Below, piece after piece: positions 11,300-22,892 of a stretch of 64,000 nt of DNA (position 1 is its first letter; every line of letters starts with the position of its first letter). Origin of the DNA: Bettongia penicillata ogilbyi. Taxonomy: Eukaryota > Chordata > Mammalia > Diprotodontia > Potoroidae. The translations under genes were made by a program, and so were the position numbers. Where the stretch lies: positions 623,454-687,453 of the forward strand of contig JAJHZJ010000575.1 of assembly GCA_023548195.1 (NCBI GenBank), read 5' to 3'. The notes below the pieces were generated by a model, which saw nothing but the letters and a program-made list of their open reading frames with translations, was not told where the DNA came from and ran no database searches.

Positions 11300-12119
11300 A
11301 AGAGCATAAATTTCTGTTAATGTGCCAATCTGTATTAATAGAGGGACTTTACTCACATGGAAAGTCCTTATACCAATGAAATTACAGATGTAACCCTTAT
11401 CCCTATTATACTAAAAAGTCCTCTGAAGAAATGCATTGTTCTCTGTAGTGGAAAATGAAGAGAAAATTTTTAGAATATTTCCTCAGAAAAATGTCTGTAA
11501 CCTACATGCTGGGGCTAGAGTTTCATATGAATTTCTGCTTAAAACTGGATGGCTAATAGGAATATGAGGTGTGGAGATTTGTCTAATGCAATTCCTGAAA
11601 CCTGGAAGAACTCACAGTTTCTAAAAGGTTTCTGAGGGTAAATAGAGACAAATAAGGAAAATCTTGTCACAGTTCTGTGTGACAGCTTTTCTGGATTCAG
11701 ACACATTCCCTTCCCATTTTTAATATAGCCTACAGTTGTCTGCTTCCCCTTTTTTCCAGTATCTTAAAGGACTCAATGGCACTTAAGGAGCACTAGGCCT
11801 AGTAAAACAAATGAACAAGTAAAAACCAATGGATTCTGCTTCCATCTTGAAAGGAGAGCATTGGGAAAAACCACTGTCAAGAGGCCACTGGCTTCCAAGG
11901 TGTTTGAGAATTTTAAACCAATGTAAGAGCCAGATCTAGGCAGTACATAGGAGAGGATGACAACAGGGATATGGTACTAGTGGTGGTGTAACATTGGAGG
12001 GTAAGTGTTTCCCTATGGGGAGGGCAATTGGCTGGCTGGTACTTGTTCCTAATGTCAGTGGGAGATTGATTAGTAGCCCCAAATAAGGTGCTACATAGCT
12101 CAAGTACCTACAAGAATAA
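11300..12119. other. Unassigned sequence
   Basis: No gene, RNA or repeat that I can support. An acceptor-like pyrimidine tract ending CAG at about 11758 opens only a short frame with a stop. Confidence 0.5.
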
Positions 12120-12370
12120 AGTTACAAAATCTTGAATTTAAAGATAAGATTTCAAATCCTGCCTCAGAAAATTATCAACTGTAAGACTCAGGAAAAATCA
12201 ATTAACCTTGCTGAACCTCTGTTTTTCTCATTTCTAAAATGGGTTGATGATGGTTATTATTTTTTTTTTTTGGTATTATGAGGATTAGATAACTTGTGAC
12301 AACTTTTGTACAAATCGTACAACACTATATACATTTTATTATTTTCATTATTATGGTTGATGCTTTTAAA
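12120..12370 (+). mobile_element. MIR/THER-type SINE
   Basis: The order of words is typical: 'caaatcctgcctcag', 'agactcaggaaaaatcaattaacc', 'ctgaacctctgtttttctcatttctaaaatggg', then 'attatgaggattagataa' and a T/A-rich end. It is well diverged. Confidence 0.6.
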
Positions 12371-14880
12371 AAATGCTGTTGTAACTAAATGGTAGCAACA
12401 GACTTAGTTCCCATAGAGAGAAGTCCAGAGACGCAAGCAGCTGCTTGCATTTCCCAATGTTTAGCAGATACAAGCAGAGGCAGAAGAGTTCCTCTGGCTA
12501 ATTATTAAATAATCCAAGCCTCAGAGACAGATTGGGAAAGCTCATGGGTTGAAATTGCTTCTCCCAAGAAAAAGGAGATTTTCCGTTGACTAACAGAGTA
12601 AATGAAGAGAAGCAAGGAGGAGGGTTTGATAAATCAGAGTTCAAAATTTATCAGGTTATCTTGATTTTTGAAACAAAAAATATTTCCACTCCAGGTTTTC
12701 CAGATGACAAATGCAATGAATCAATTATCATCAAATACAAGGGAGGAAACTATCCCCAGTGAACTTGGATTCTTTTAAAAGTTCTCAAAGCCCATTCTGG
12801 TCCACTGGTTTTGCTTTTTAAAAATTGTAACCCTCAGCAAAACACAATTTCTAATGAATTATTTTGCTGAATTTTTACTGTTTTGTCTTTTAGGTTGTAT
12901 TAGGATATTTGGAAGGATAGGATATGTAAGGTTCTTTATAATACAGACAACCTATGTAGCTTGCATGATACTACTTGTAATCCATTTCTGTGAGGGAATT
13001 CATGTACCTGATAGGAAACAACTAGGAGTTCTTCAGTCTCTGGAGAAAGAGTGCTACTCTGTCCTTAGTTCAAGGCCTGCTAGCACAGTAGCTTTAAAAA
13101 CAAAATGGTCAAGTGGAACATTCAGTCCCTGATAGAATTATTGTCACATTATCCCAACTGGAAAACAAATGAAATAAAATTCAACCAATGTTTATTAAAC
13201 AAATCCTCTGTGCAAGGCAATGTGGTAGTCTGTATGAATTTACAAAAATACAGAATCCTGCTGCTGATTGTTCTCTGAGGGGAAAAACGACAGCAAAATA
13301 CCACTTCAGAGGCTCTCACTTAACAATGGGTCATCTATGTCTCTCTGTGTGTAAACACATAAACACATATATACACCTTCTATTGGTACAGGGATGTCAG
13401 AAGTATAACAAATTGAGTGCAGACAAAAAACAACAACATTTTTAAGGACTCAGTTTCCTTATTGTGTTGAAGTCGGAAGGCAGGGGCAATTCATGAACCT
13501 GATCTCACTGCTGATTGTCATGGAAACTTTGACCTATTTTGTTTTGAATCTTAGCCAATTTAGTCCTCATTTCACAATGTGATGCTTCCTGCCACCATGA
13601 ACTTGGAGGGGAGGGGAAAGTCACCACTCTAACATCAGATTTAAAGCCTACCCCATTTACATAAACTGTTGTAGCTTAGAATTCATGAAATCAAATGATC
13701 CACCAAATTCAGGCAATCTTATAGCTATGATTAAAGCTCTACCATGTTCAACTGGGCATGGAATTGGAGAAGAGGAAGAGAGCAGACTGAATACATTTGA
13801 GAACATGTGCAATATTATTTTAATCATACCAATCTACTACCTAGTACAAGATTCAGTTTTTCAGCATAAATGTTCTTTTGGTGATGCGGTATACTTGTTA
13901 ATGTTTTAATATCATTATCTCAAAGACATTAAAATTGCATATAATATCAAGTCATTGGAGAGATGCATATTGAGTATAAGAAAACTAAAGAGTATTTCTA
14001 GGAATAATCTAAGTTCAATTGAATAAGTGACATCACTGGAGAAATCTAAGATTAGAAAAGGAGCTGGGTCTGTTATGTGATGATATTGGGTGATAACCAA
14101 TGAACAATCAATGTGTATTCCATTGGCACACTCATAGTGGCAAAAGTCATAGAGGAAAGCTTCCAGATTGGTGAAATCTCTGTAGAAAGTTTTAGAAAAG
14201 CACAGAAATTATCCCAAAGGGTTGGATAGAATGGAAGGGCTGTAGTCTACAACAAGAAAGACAATATTCACCCCAATAAACTGTAAATCAGTGAAAATTT
14301 TGATGCATTAAGTTCTTAAATTATTTTTTGAATCAAAGTGTTATTTGATTAATTTAAGTTTTTTTTTTAAATCTACTCACTATTAACTTTTGTTAGATAC
14401 ACACTTTGGAATATTTTCTACTGCAATAAAGAACTAGATTCTTTTCAATGTATCTGGAGAATTACTGTAGTCAACCTCTTTCTTATATCTCTTGCCTTTA
14501 ATTTTATGACTAGAAAATATTTTTGTTGGAATTTAATGTGCCCAGGCACATTAGATTTTTACACTTTAGTTGCCTAGTTCCTAAATTAGAGCATTTTCTG
14601 AATGTGAATGTACTGAAAGAATAAAGGGTTAAAAGCAACAAAACTTAAAAAAAAACTATCATTAATACAACATGCAATTTTAAGGATTAAAAATTCATTA
14701 CCACCATTTAAATACAAGCTTCAAGCTAACACATCATTTTTCTCAATTATTTCCCTCTGTCTCTACCCATCTGGGTTCAGGATTGGATACAAGTAAGAAA
14801 ACAGGCTGTACTGCTTTAGAAATGTTTTGCATCAATTGCAGCAATCCCAAGATACTTCCTCACAGGAAAAAAAAAAATCT
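12371..14880. other. Unassigned; small L2-like fragment at 13170-13250
   Basis: Around 13170-13250 'attcaaccaatgtttattaaacaaatcctctgtgcaaggcaatgtgg' resembles L2/MIR debris. I see nothing else supported. The 92-codon frame at 12854-13132 lacks any known domain and contains no convincing splice structure. Confidence 0.4.
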
Positions 14881-15895
14881 TTTTTTTTTTCAATTTTTAA
14901 CATTTTTAAAGTTTTGAGTTCCAACTTGTATTCCTCTTTCTTTCCCTTCCCTCCTTTTCCAAGAAATTTTAAGCAGATGTAAGTTATATAAGTTCAATTA
15001 TGCAAAATATTTCCGTATTAGACATTTGTATAAGAAAATTTGAATAGAAGGAAAAAATAAAGGAAAGAAGGTAAGAAATTGCATGATTCAAGTCTGTATT
15101 CAGTCAATATCGATTTTTTTCTCTGTAGGGAGATAGTATGATTCATCATTAGTTCTTTGGGATTGTCTTGGATTATTGCATTGCTGAGAATAGCTAAGTT
15201 GAAAGAAGGTAAGAAATTGCATGATTCAAGTCTGTATTCAGTCAATATCGATTTTTTCTCTGGAGGGAGATAGTATGATTGATCATTAGTTCTTTGGGAT
15301 TGTCTTGGATTATTGCATTGCTGAGAATAGCTAAGTTATCAAAATTCTTCATAAAAAATATTGCTGTTACTGTGTACAACATTCTCCTAATTCTGTTCAA
15401 TTCACCATGCATCTGTTCATTTAAGTTTTTCCAGTTTGTTTATTCCTGAAATCATCATGCTTGTCATTTCTTATAGCACAATATTGTTCCATTACAATCA
15501 TATACCACAATTTGTTTAAGCATTCCCCAATTGATGGGCATCCCTTTGATATCCAATTCTTAGCCACCACCAAAAGAGTTGCTCTCAATATTTTTGTATA
15601 AATAAGTCCTTTTCACTTTTTTGGATGTCTTTGGGATATATACCTAGCAATGGTATTGCTGAATGAAAAGGTATACACAGTTTTATAGCCCTTTGGGTAT
15701 AATAACAAATTGTTCTCCAGAATGGTTGGATGAGTTCACAACTCCACCAACAGTGCATTAGTGTTCCAGTTTTCCCACATCCCCTTCAACATCCAAAATT
15801 TTCCTTTTTTTGTCATATTAACTGCTCTGATAGTTGTGAAGTGATACCTCAGAGTTGTTTTAATTTGCATTTCTCTGATCAGTAGGGATTTGGAG
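14881..15895 (-). mobile_element. L1 LINE 3' end (subfamily with ORF1-only-like terminus)
   Basis: It is a 5'-truncated minus-strand L1 containing the 3' end of ORF2 ('cattccccaattgatgggcat', 'tttcttatagcacaat' on the plus strand) and the 3' UTR. The terminus (CAATTTTTAACATTTTTAAA and TTTTGAGTTCCAA on the plus strand) resembles the ORF1-only element ends at 44270, 50460 and 61620. It includes the tandem duplication at 15063-15337. Confidence 0.75.
15063..15337. repeat. Tandem duplication, two 137-138-bp units
   Basis: Unit 1 is 15063-15200 and unit 2 is 15201-15337. Both start GAAAGAAGGTAAGAAATTGC and end GAGAATAGCTAAGTT. They differ by one T in a homopolymer and about two substitutions (CTCTGTAGGG/CTCTGGAGGG, GATTCATC/GATTGATC). 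The duplication lies in the 3' UTR of the L1 and happened after its insertion. Confidence 0.95.
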
Positions 15896-17766
15896 CCAAA
15901 AAAATACCCTATCTTTTCAATGCTGATATCCTTCTAATGATGTTAATGCTGATGTTCTTATGATCTGCTTACCACAGTGCTTGACACATAGTAGGTGATT
16001 AATAAGTGTTTGTCGATTGAGTGATGACTGTAAAACAGTGAGCACCTCTGTCTTGGAAGAAGGCAAATCTGTAGTGGCCCAAAGCATAGTTGAGAGATAC
16101 GTGGCATATCTAAAGTATACTGTGCAATCATTTGGAGAGTAGGGAAGGGACCAGATCCATTGCATTCTCTGGTATTCCCCCCATACTTAATACCAAACTG
16201 CACAAGCCATAGGTGCTTCAGATGTGATCTTGAGTATAACACTACACACCCAAGTTCAATTATTATTCTTGAAACTTGACAGGTTACTTCCATAGAATAA
16301 CTTGGCTTTACCTGAGTCTACTAGGTCTGTAGAAGTGGAGGTCAGAAGGTTGATTTAGTTATCTGAGTATCTCCTCTAGGATTCTTATTGTTCTCCATCT
16401 CAAAGTCAGTTAGATTTCTAAGAAAAAAAAATTTGATTAAGACTATCTTGGTGGTACTAAGTTAAATTAGAATAGAATCCCCATCACTGCCTGAAGGTCA
16501 TAAAAACAGACTAAGCAGACATGTGTCTTAGGGTTATGATCTTTATCAGCAGTCACATATGGTTACATCATCAGAGTTAGGAGGAAGAACATATTGGAAT
16601 GTTAGTGGTTGTTACCTTTTATAGTCATAGTCAATCAATGAGCATTTGAAAAGTGCCCTCTATATGCCAGGCAATATGCTAGGCACACAGGATACATGAA
16701 ACAGGTGGAAGAAATTCCCAACAGGTTCCCAGTGTAGCCTCCAGTTAACCCACAGTGATTTTCTGAAACATTAGAACTTCAACAGACATTTAAATGTGGT
16801 TCATGTGTTTATAGGAGAGGCATTAACTATCTAGTGGTTTTTTTTTCATCATCTTTCTGGACCTCAAAGACCTCCTGTATAAAATTATGTGTTGGTAATC
16901 TCCAAAGTCCTTTCCAGGAATTTGAGCTAAAAATGCAACCCCCATGTTCACCACTGTACTCTCAAGCTTTCTGGTCAGGCTTGTTATTCCCTATCAATTT
17001 AAATTTAAACTTCTTGTGAGCAGGAATTGTTTCATGAACATTTTTATAGGTTCTCCTGCAGAGAGGAGTATATTACTGAAATATTGAAAAAACCCTTCTA
17101 GGCATGGTAAAATGGTAAGGATATTTAAAGGAAGTCTTTAAAAGAAATTCCATGTTTCCCTGACAGATTAGATATTGTGGTTTATGGTTGGAATGATAAT
17201 TGAAATAACTACTTTGTTAAAATATTTGAAAAATAATTGATTATTCTTGAACAACTCCAGGGTTCTCATACCAGGTAGATCTTGACTCTCATTTTTTATT
17301 TCTAATTTAATGAGTGTGAATGCAGATTGTAAAATAAAGAACAGATATGATCATGGGGGCAAATTATATCTGGATTCTGGACCTGTTCTTTTTCAGATTT
17401 TGAACTGACATTACCTAGGTGATCAGTCAGGTTCATCAAAGCCATCAGAGGTCATATGGGCCAACAAAGTTGAAAGCAGAGTCTGCTGCAATACTGTTAA
17501 CTGATGATGGAGGAAGCACATGAAGATGGCATGAAAGATTGTTTTCTGAGGATCTCTAAAGCTTTAGAGATTTTTGACCCCTCATCACCTCCTCAGAGAA
17601 AAATGCCAGCTTTGTATTTGAGAAGTTACACTTAGGCAGAACTTTGTGAGCAGTCTATGAATGGGGAAGAGGATACCTAGGGCTTGGAGTCTGGGAGTAC
17701 TCATATTCTTTACAGAGCTACCTCATTGGTTTTGAGGTTGAAAGGTTGGAACTTGCTCTTCCCAGG

Positions 17767-17769
<3 letters not shown>
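15896..17769. other. Mostly unassigned; SINE and L2 scraps
   Basis: A SINE tail ('cagtgcttgacacatagtaggtgattaataagtgttt') lies at 15975-16013. An L2-like fragment ('caatgagcatttgaaaagtgccctctatatgccaggc') lies at 16635-16700, and an L2-type end ('aaacttcttgtgagcaggaattgttt') at 17005-17033. The rest is unassigned, with short random frames. Confidence 0.4.
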
Positions 17770-17812
<43 letters not shown>

Positions 17813-17818
17813 TGTATG
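17770..17818. repeat. (TG)n microsatellite
   Basis: Nearly pure TG repeat with two TATG interruptions at its right end. Confidence 0.97.
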
Positions 17819-18127
17819 CCTGCTCAAGAATGTGTGCCCCCTAACCCCTTGTTGGGAGGAATTTTTTGTGGCTACTATAACTTTTTACTAATTACCCTTT
17901 TCTAGAATTTAATAAACAGGATTCTGGTTGATTGATAGTATAGAGGGAGTGGGGCAAAGTAGATAGCTGTTAGAGTAGATAATAATAGTGAACTTTGACC
18001 CTTTCTCAGATACTTAATAACTTCTTATCTTAGGGCCACCTCCCAGGCTGGTAAGAGGATTAAATGAGATAACATCCATGAAGTATTTTGCAAATCTTAA
18101 TATAAAAGGGCTAAATTTTATTTCTAT

Positions 18128-18195
18128 AATTATTTCAGTTGTGTCTAACTCTCGGTGAACCCATTTGGGATTTTCTTGGTTTTCAAGGTTCGGCT
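18128..18195 (-). mobile_element. Partial SINE tail
   Basis: 'tttcagttgtgtctaactctcggtgaacccatttgggattttcttgg' repeats the tail of the adjacent full SINE at 18208. Only about 65 nt is present. Confidence 0.6.
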
Positions 18196-18207
18196 CAAAG
18201 TACTTCT

Positions 18208-18430
18208 GTTGTTCAGTTGTTTCAGTCATGTCCAACTCTTTGTGACCCCATTTGGTGTTTTCTTGGCAAAGAGCGTTTTGGGGTTTCCTTGTCCAGATCA
18301 TTTTACAGATGAAGAAACTGAGCCAAACAGAATTATTTGCCTAGGTTCACACAGCTAGTAATTGTCTGAGGTCAGATTAGAACTCTCCTGACCCTAGATC
18401 TAGTCATCTTTCCACTGAGCCACCTACCTC
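18208..18430 (-). mobile_element. tRNA-headed marsupial SINE, reverse orientation
   Basis: On the plus strand it begins GTTGTTCAGTTGTTTCAGTC and runs through 'tttgtgaccccatttggtgttttcttggcaaag', 'cattttacagatgaagaaactgag' and 'cacacagctagtaattgtctgaggtcagatt' to 'ccactgagccacctacct', the reverse complement of the A-box head. Confidence 0.85.
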
Positions 18431-19290
18431 ACCTGTATTATTAGAAACTACAACCTGTTGGGGTTTAATCCTTGAGGGCAGAGGGACTGCTAAACCTGGC
18501 TGCCAGTCTGGTGTGAGTCAGGTAGGGAACCCAGAGGGGTTACTATTTTGACTTTGTATAATATTTTCAGAAAGAGATCTTGGAGGAGATGAAGTAATTA
18601 CTAGAGATCTGCAGTTAAACAATGAAATGTAGAAATACAATTAACTAGCATGATGACTATGCCATATAGAAAATATATCTTAAACCCCTTTCTACAATTA
18701 ACATTTGAATCCACCTTTTCTTGTAATTTATAAGATCAGACATTTAAAGTTGGAAGGAATTTCACAGGAAGTTCACTGATTTTTTTTTTTCTCAAGGGCA
18801 CCATCTTTTAAATTTCAGTCTACTTTTCTGTTTATTTTTCTAGGAAAGAATGGTAAGAAGAACAAGCTGCTTGGATGGGGAGGGAGCAACCAATATAAAG
18901 GATAGTTTCTCTTTCTGTAGCACAATGAATTATTTTCTGACCATCTTTCACTTTCTCAATGTTATTCTCTAATAGAATCTATTCTTTAAATAAAAGATTG
19001 AGCAAAAGATTCTCATTTTTATACTTTTCCTATTGGAAGAATGAAACACACAAGAACAAGGAAGAGATGCTTTAAGATGGACCACCTTCTCATTCTTCCA
19101 GCAATTTGCTTTCCTTCTGTGCTAAAGATTCAGAAGGTTTTTCACAATTCTGGATCTTCTATATGCTTTTCAGTTGAGGATATTTGAATGGGAACAGCAG
19201 TAATTCCTCTCCTAGCTGGGCTTTGTTTCCACACAAAATCTCCCTTCCCAATAACACGGCACATATTTCAGCTTTCTTCTTCATTAGTCT
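18431..19290. other. Unassigned sequence
   Basis: No supported feature. An acceptor-like stretch ending CTAG at 18842 is followed by GAAAGAATGGTAAGA, but no Gly-X-Y pattern or durable frame follows. Confidence 0.45.
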
Positions 19291-19537
19291 TTGTTGTTCA
19301 GTTATCTCAGTCATGTCTGACTCTTCCTGACCCGATTTGATATTTTCTTAGCAAAGATACTAGAACGGTTTGCTAATTTCTTCTCCAACTCATTTTACAG
19401 ATGAGAAAAGTGAGGTAAACAGGGTTAAATGACTTGCTCAGAGTCATACAACTAGTAAGTGTCTGAGGCTGAATTTAAACTCAGGTCTTCTTGACTCCAA
19501 TTTTGGATCTTGATCCACTGAGCCACCCAGCTACCCT
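19291..19537 (-). mobile_element. tRNA-headed marsupial SINE, reverse orientation
   Basis: Full-length copy: 'ttgttgttcagttatctcagtcatgtctgactctt' at the left, 'cattttacagatgagaaaagtgaggtaaacagggttaa' in the core and 'tgagccacccagctacc' at the right. Confidence 0.85.
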
Positions 19538-19769
19538 AAACATAGCTCCGTTTTAAGAAACAAATACAGGCCATATTGAAGGGTCACCTTGTTCCAAATC
19601 ACTTGATAGAAAAGTTCTCTCTAAATATCAGGTGATTGAATGGGAAGTGTAGGGAATGTAAATATTACTGAGAGACAGCGCCAACAGGTCACTAGCTTCA
19701 GATTCAAGAAGACTTGTGTTCAATTTCTGATTCTAGGCAACACTCTATGGCCATAAGTTGCAGAGAATA

Positions 19770-19930
19770 ACAATAATGATAATAACAGCACCTAGAACTA
19801 GCAAATTTGAAGGTTTACCAAGGGCTTATCATGCATTAATTCATTCTGTTCTTCACATAATCCTATGAAGTAGGTGCTCCTTAACCTCATTTTTTTAGAT
19901 GAGAAAACTGAGGCTCCCAGAAGGTGACCT
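19770..19930 (+). mobile_element. MIR-type SINE fragment
   Basis: 'cacctagaactagcaaatttgaaggtttaccaagggcttatcatgc' followed by 'aatcctatgaagtaggtgctccttaacctcattttttt', 'gatgagaaaactgaggctcccagaagg' is the MIR order of words. Confidence 0.65.
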
Positions 19931-20309
19931 GCTGATAGAGGCATCTACCTCATCTAGGAGTTACCTATGTCAACAAAATCACTTATCTAGCCCCAATTAG
20001 TCAAAACTTTAAAGATATGTGTCACAGAATAGCTGTCTTATTGCTTACATTATCCTTGGAGGGTTGAGATGTATTCATAGGTGGTCTACATCAGCAAATC
20101 AGTTGACTGCTAAGGGGGTCTGGTAGTGATCTGTGCATGGCATCAGACAAAATGAAGAGCCCTCCCCATCAAGTTATCTAGTTAAACTTGATACCTACTA
20201 TAGTATATATACTATAGTACTAACTCTTTAGTAATTAAGCTATCTTAAATATTACATAGTGGTCCAAACTTTGCAGACTTATTTTTCTATTGGCAATAAT
20301 AACAAAAAA
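19931..20309. other. Unassigned; contains a perfect palindrome
   Basis: The only structure seen is the 24-nt perfect inverted repeat at 20196-20219. Confidence 0.5.
20196..20219. repeat. 24-nt perfect AT-rich palindrome
   Basis: The left arm TACTATAGTATA is the exact reverse complement of the right arm TATACTATAGTA, with no spacer. The flanking bases (C and C) do not extend the pairing. Confidence 0.95.
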
Positions 20310-20405
20310 ATAATTACTACATAATACTTTAAGGTTTTCAAAGCATTTTATACACATCATCTCATTTATTTCTCATCAAACCCTGTGAGGCTGTTATTGT
20401 ACCCA
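20310..20405 (+). mobile_element. MIR-type SINE fragment
   Basis: 'aatactttaaggttttcaaagcattttatacacatcatctcatttatttctcatcaaaccctgtgaggc' is the central MIR pattern. Confidence 0.6.
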
Positions 20406-20408
20406 AGG

Positions 20409-20470
20409 CGCACACATGCACGCATGCGTGTGCACACACACACACACAAACACACACATACACACACACC
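20409..20470. repeat. (CA)n / alternating purine-pyrimidine tract
   Basis: Alternating purine-pyrimidine DNA starting GCGCACACATGCACGCATGCGTG. It includes the 12-nt perfect palindrome CACGCATGCGTG at 20419-20430 and continues as (CA)n. Confidence 0.9.
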
Positions 20471-22454
20471 AGCCTGATTGCCCCTTCCAACTGTTATGTT
20501 TCTCTTGAAGTCAGTTGAATTCTGACTCCAACTAGGGTTAGTAATGTGTCATAAATGGTAGTGTGCAATTATCATTTCCATATGTCACTGCACTCTCAGA
20601 CCCAGAAGAGAGTTCCCAGATTTGAAATAGTTTATGTATCCCATGAGAAAAGGTATCACTTCTCAAGGAATTCAGTCTCATGTACAAGTGACAAGAACAG
20701 TGTAAACTTCCAAGTTTTTCTCCTTGTCTCAAGGCTTCCACTCCATTTGGCTAAAAATGAGATTTCTATTTAGGAAATGAAGTATATGATAAGGGGCCAG
20801 GGTGGGACTAGACCTGTGATGTTATTGATATCAGAAACCCCTAATGAGCAAACTTCCTCTACCCATGGGTAACTACTACTCTGCCTTTTAGAGATGGAAG
20901 GAGCCCAGAGCCCAGAGTCACACAACCAGTGGGTTTCAGAAGTGGGGCTTGTACCCTGATCTATCCCACTTCACTTTTGTGTGAAAGGAAGAGGGGGAGA
21001 CACACAGAGGGAACTATATGAGCCAGAGCTCTTTATCAAAGGCATGAACTGAAGCCATTAATTCTATTGAGAATAAGCCATACCAATACTGGCCGAACGA
21101 CATGTGCTCACAAAGAAAGCAATCAGGCTAGTCTAATTTTATTAACTTAACCTTAATCTCCTAAATGGCCCCATACCACACATACTTCAGGGCCAATGTT
21201 TCTCACAGTAGGAGACATCATTATAGATTTCCCATTCAGTTCTTATCTTTCTGACCATACCAACCTGTTTTGAAGTGAAAGCAATGGGGAGCCTGAGATA
21301 GAAGTTGAAATCAAGCCAATTACCTCTTTTCCTTAAGGTTTTCTTCTCCTCCCCTTTGCTCTGTGCTTAAGTCTATGTTCTGAGTTTTTCTCTGCTTCCT
21401 ATTTCTCTGAGCCTGCCTCTTGTTCCCATTTTGAGTCTTGCTCAAGTATCCCACCACTTTTCCAAATCTCTCCTCTTGACATATCCATGTCTTTTAAATG
21501 AAATTATGCTATAGGAGGATTTAATGATAGGGAAAAAAATAATCCAAGTTGGTATCATTGATGTGCATGCCATTTCAGGCAAGAAGATCATGTTTATATC
21601 ACACTGCTGATTAATTTTCATACTTACAGGGCCGGGAAGGAGTTGTCAACATGTCATGGATTACACAAAATCCACCTTTAAACAGAAGAAAAATCTGTAA
21701 TTGAAATGGACACTCCTGAGTACAGAGCACTTGCTATTTTCTTACATGATTCTACTAAGGGAACTTCTGTTTCTGCCAGGAATGAAGGATAGAATCTCCT
21801 ACTCAACTCAGCATGAGGTGCTAATGATAAAAGCAAGAAAATCTGCATTGAAGCCTGGGGTATTGGCAGAAGAACTTCCTTAGGTAGGGAGGGAATGATT
21901 GTTGCTCTGTTCCTAGAGGACAGTTGGAGTTGGCAAGGACCTAGGAGACGAGAAATTCTTCTGACTTCCAACTTCCAGAGAGGACTTGTATGAGGGCAAT
22001 ATCTATTCAGGGAGTGCAAAGAGAAGGTCTTTGAGAAGCAAAAGGCATGCAACAGTCTGGCACATAGTAGGTGCTTGATTTTCAGCCTGCTTCATTAGAG
22101 ATTGCAGGTAATTTCCCTTGGGTGAATCTGGGAACTTGCTCTGTTGGTTGAGCAGAGCTACATTGTTCCAAATGAGAAATTTTTACCCACTGTGAATTGT
22201 CTGGTCTGTTCCATTCTATATCACTTTTCCAATTTCTCTTTGCTATCTCATTGCACAAATGGATTTATTCACTATTCACTGTTCTTAATAGTCTTATGTA
22301 ACCAATACTTGATAGTAAGAGGTTAAAGCCTTTATATATAGCTTGCATATATGCCTCCTTTAGGGAAGGGCAACAAAGAAAACAGTTCAAACCTAAAACA
22401 ATAGTATTTTAGCCTAATAATATTTAGGGGAGAAAAAGCTTTAAGTCCAGTATG
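20471..22454. other. Mostly unassigned; weak terminal-exon candidate at 21630
   Basis: After the acceptor-like TTTTCATACTTACAG (ending at 21629) a frame begins GGC CGG GAA GGA and runs 24 codons to a stop. It has only two Gly-X-Y-like positions and is not called as an exon. A SINE tail ('ctggcacatagtaggtgcttg') lies at 22057-22077. A 124-codon minus frame (21678-22052) has no recognisable domain. Confidence 0.4.
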
Positions 22455-22685
22455 GAGCCTCTACTATGAGGAGAACTCAATGAATGGAGCATTTGAGTTC
22501 CGACATTGACTATCTATGTAACCCTGAGAAGTCACTTAACCTCTGTTTGCCTCAGTCTTCTCAACTGCAATATAAGGATAATAATTACACCCACCTCCCA
22601 GGGTTGTGGTGAGGATCAAATGAGATGATCTTTCTAAAGTTCCTAGCAGTGTCTGGTACATAGTAGGCATTATACAAAGGTTAGC
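22455..22685 (+). mobile_element. MIR/THER-type SINE
   Basis: 'tgaatggagcatttgagttccgacattgactatctatgtaaccctgagaagtcacttaacctctgtttgcctcag' leads into 'ataataattacacccacctcccagggttgtggtgaggatcaaatgagatgat' and the tail 'ctggtacatagtaggcattatac'. The ATC microsatellite follows immediately. Confidence 0.8.
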
Positions 22686-22716
22686 CATCATCATCATCAC
22701 CATCATCACCATCATC

Positions 22717-22748
<32 letters not shown>

Positions 22749-22827
22749 CACCATCATCACCATCATCATCATCACCATCATCACCATCATCATCACCATC
22801 ATCACCATCATCATCACCATCATCACC

Positions 22828-22892
<65 letters not shown>
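22686..22892. repeat. (ATC)n trinucleotide microsatellite, about 207 bp
   Basis: CAT/ATC triplets are interrupted regularly by CAC in the first two thirds, giving a higher-order pattern, and are pure at the right end. It starts exactly at the 3' end of the SINE. Translations of it (polyMet/Val) are artefacts. Confidence 0.97.

Noticed and set aside
12890..12940. Good acceptor (GTTTTGTCTTTTAG) as a possible exon start
   Set aside because: The frames following it close quickly and there is no matching domain or Gly-X-Y pattern.
18014..18301. Repeated motif KWGHKELDMTE / KWVHRELDTTE in a minus frame
   Set aside because: It comes from two adjacent copies of a SINE tail, not from a protein repeat.
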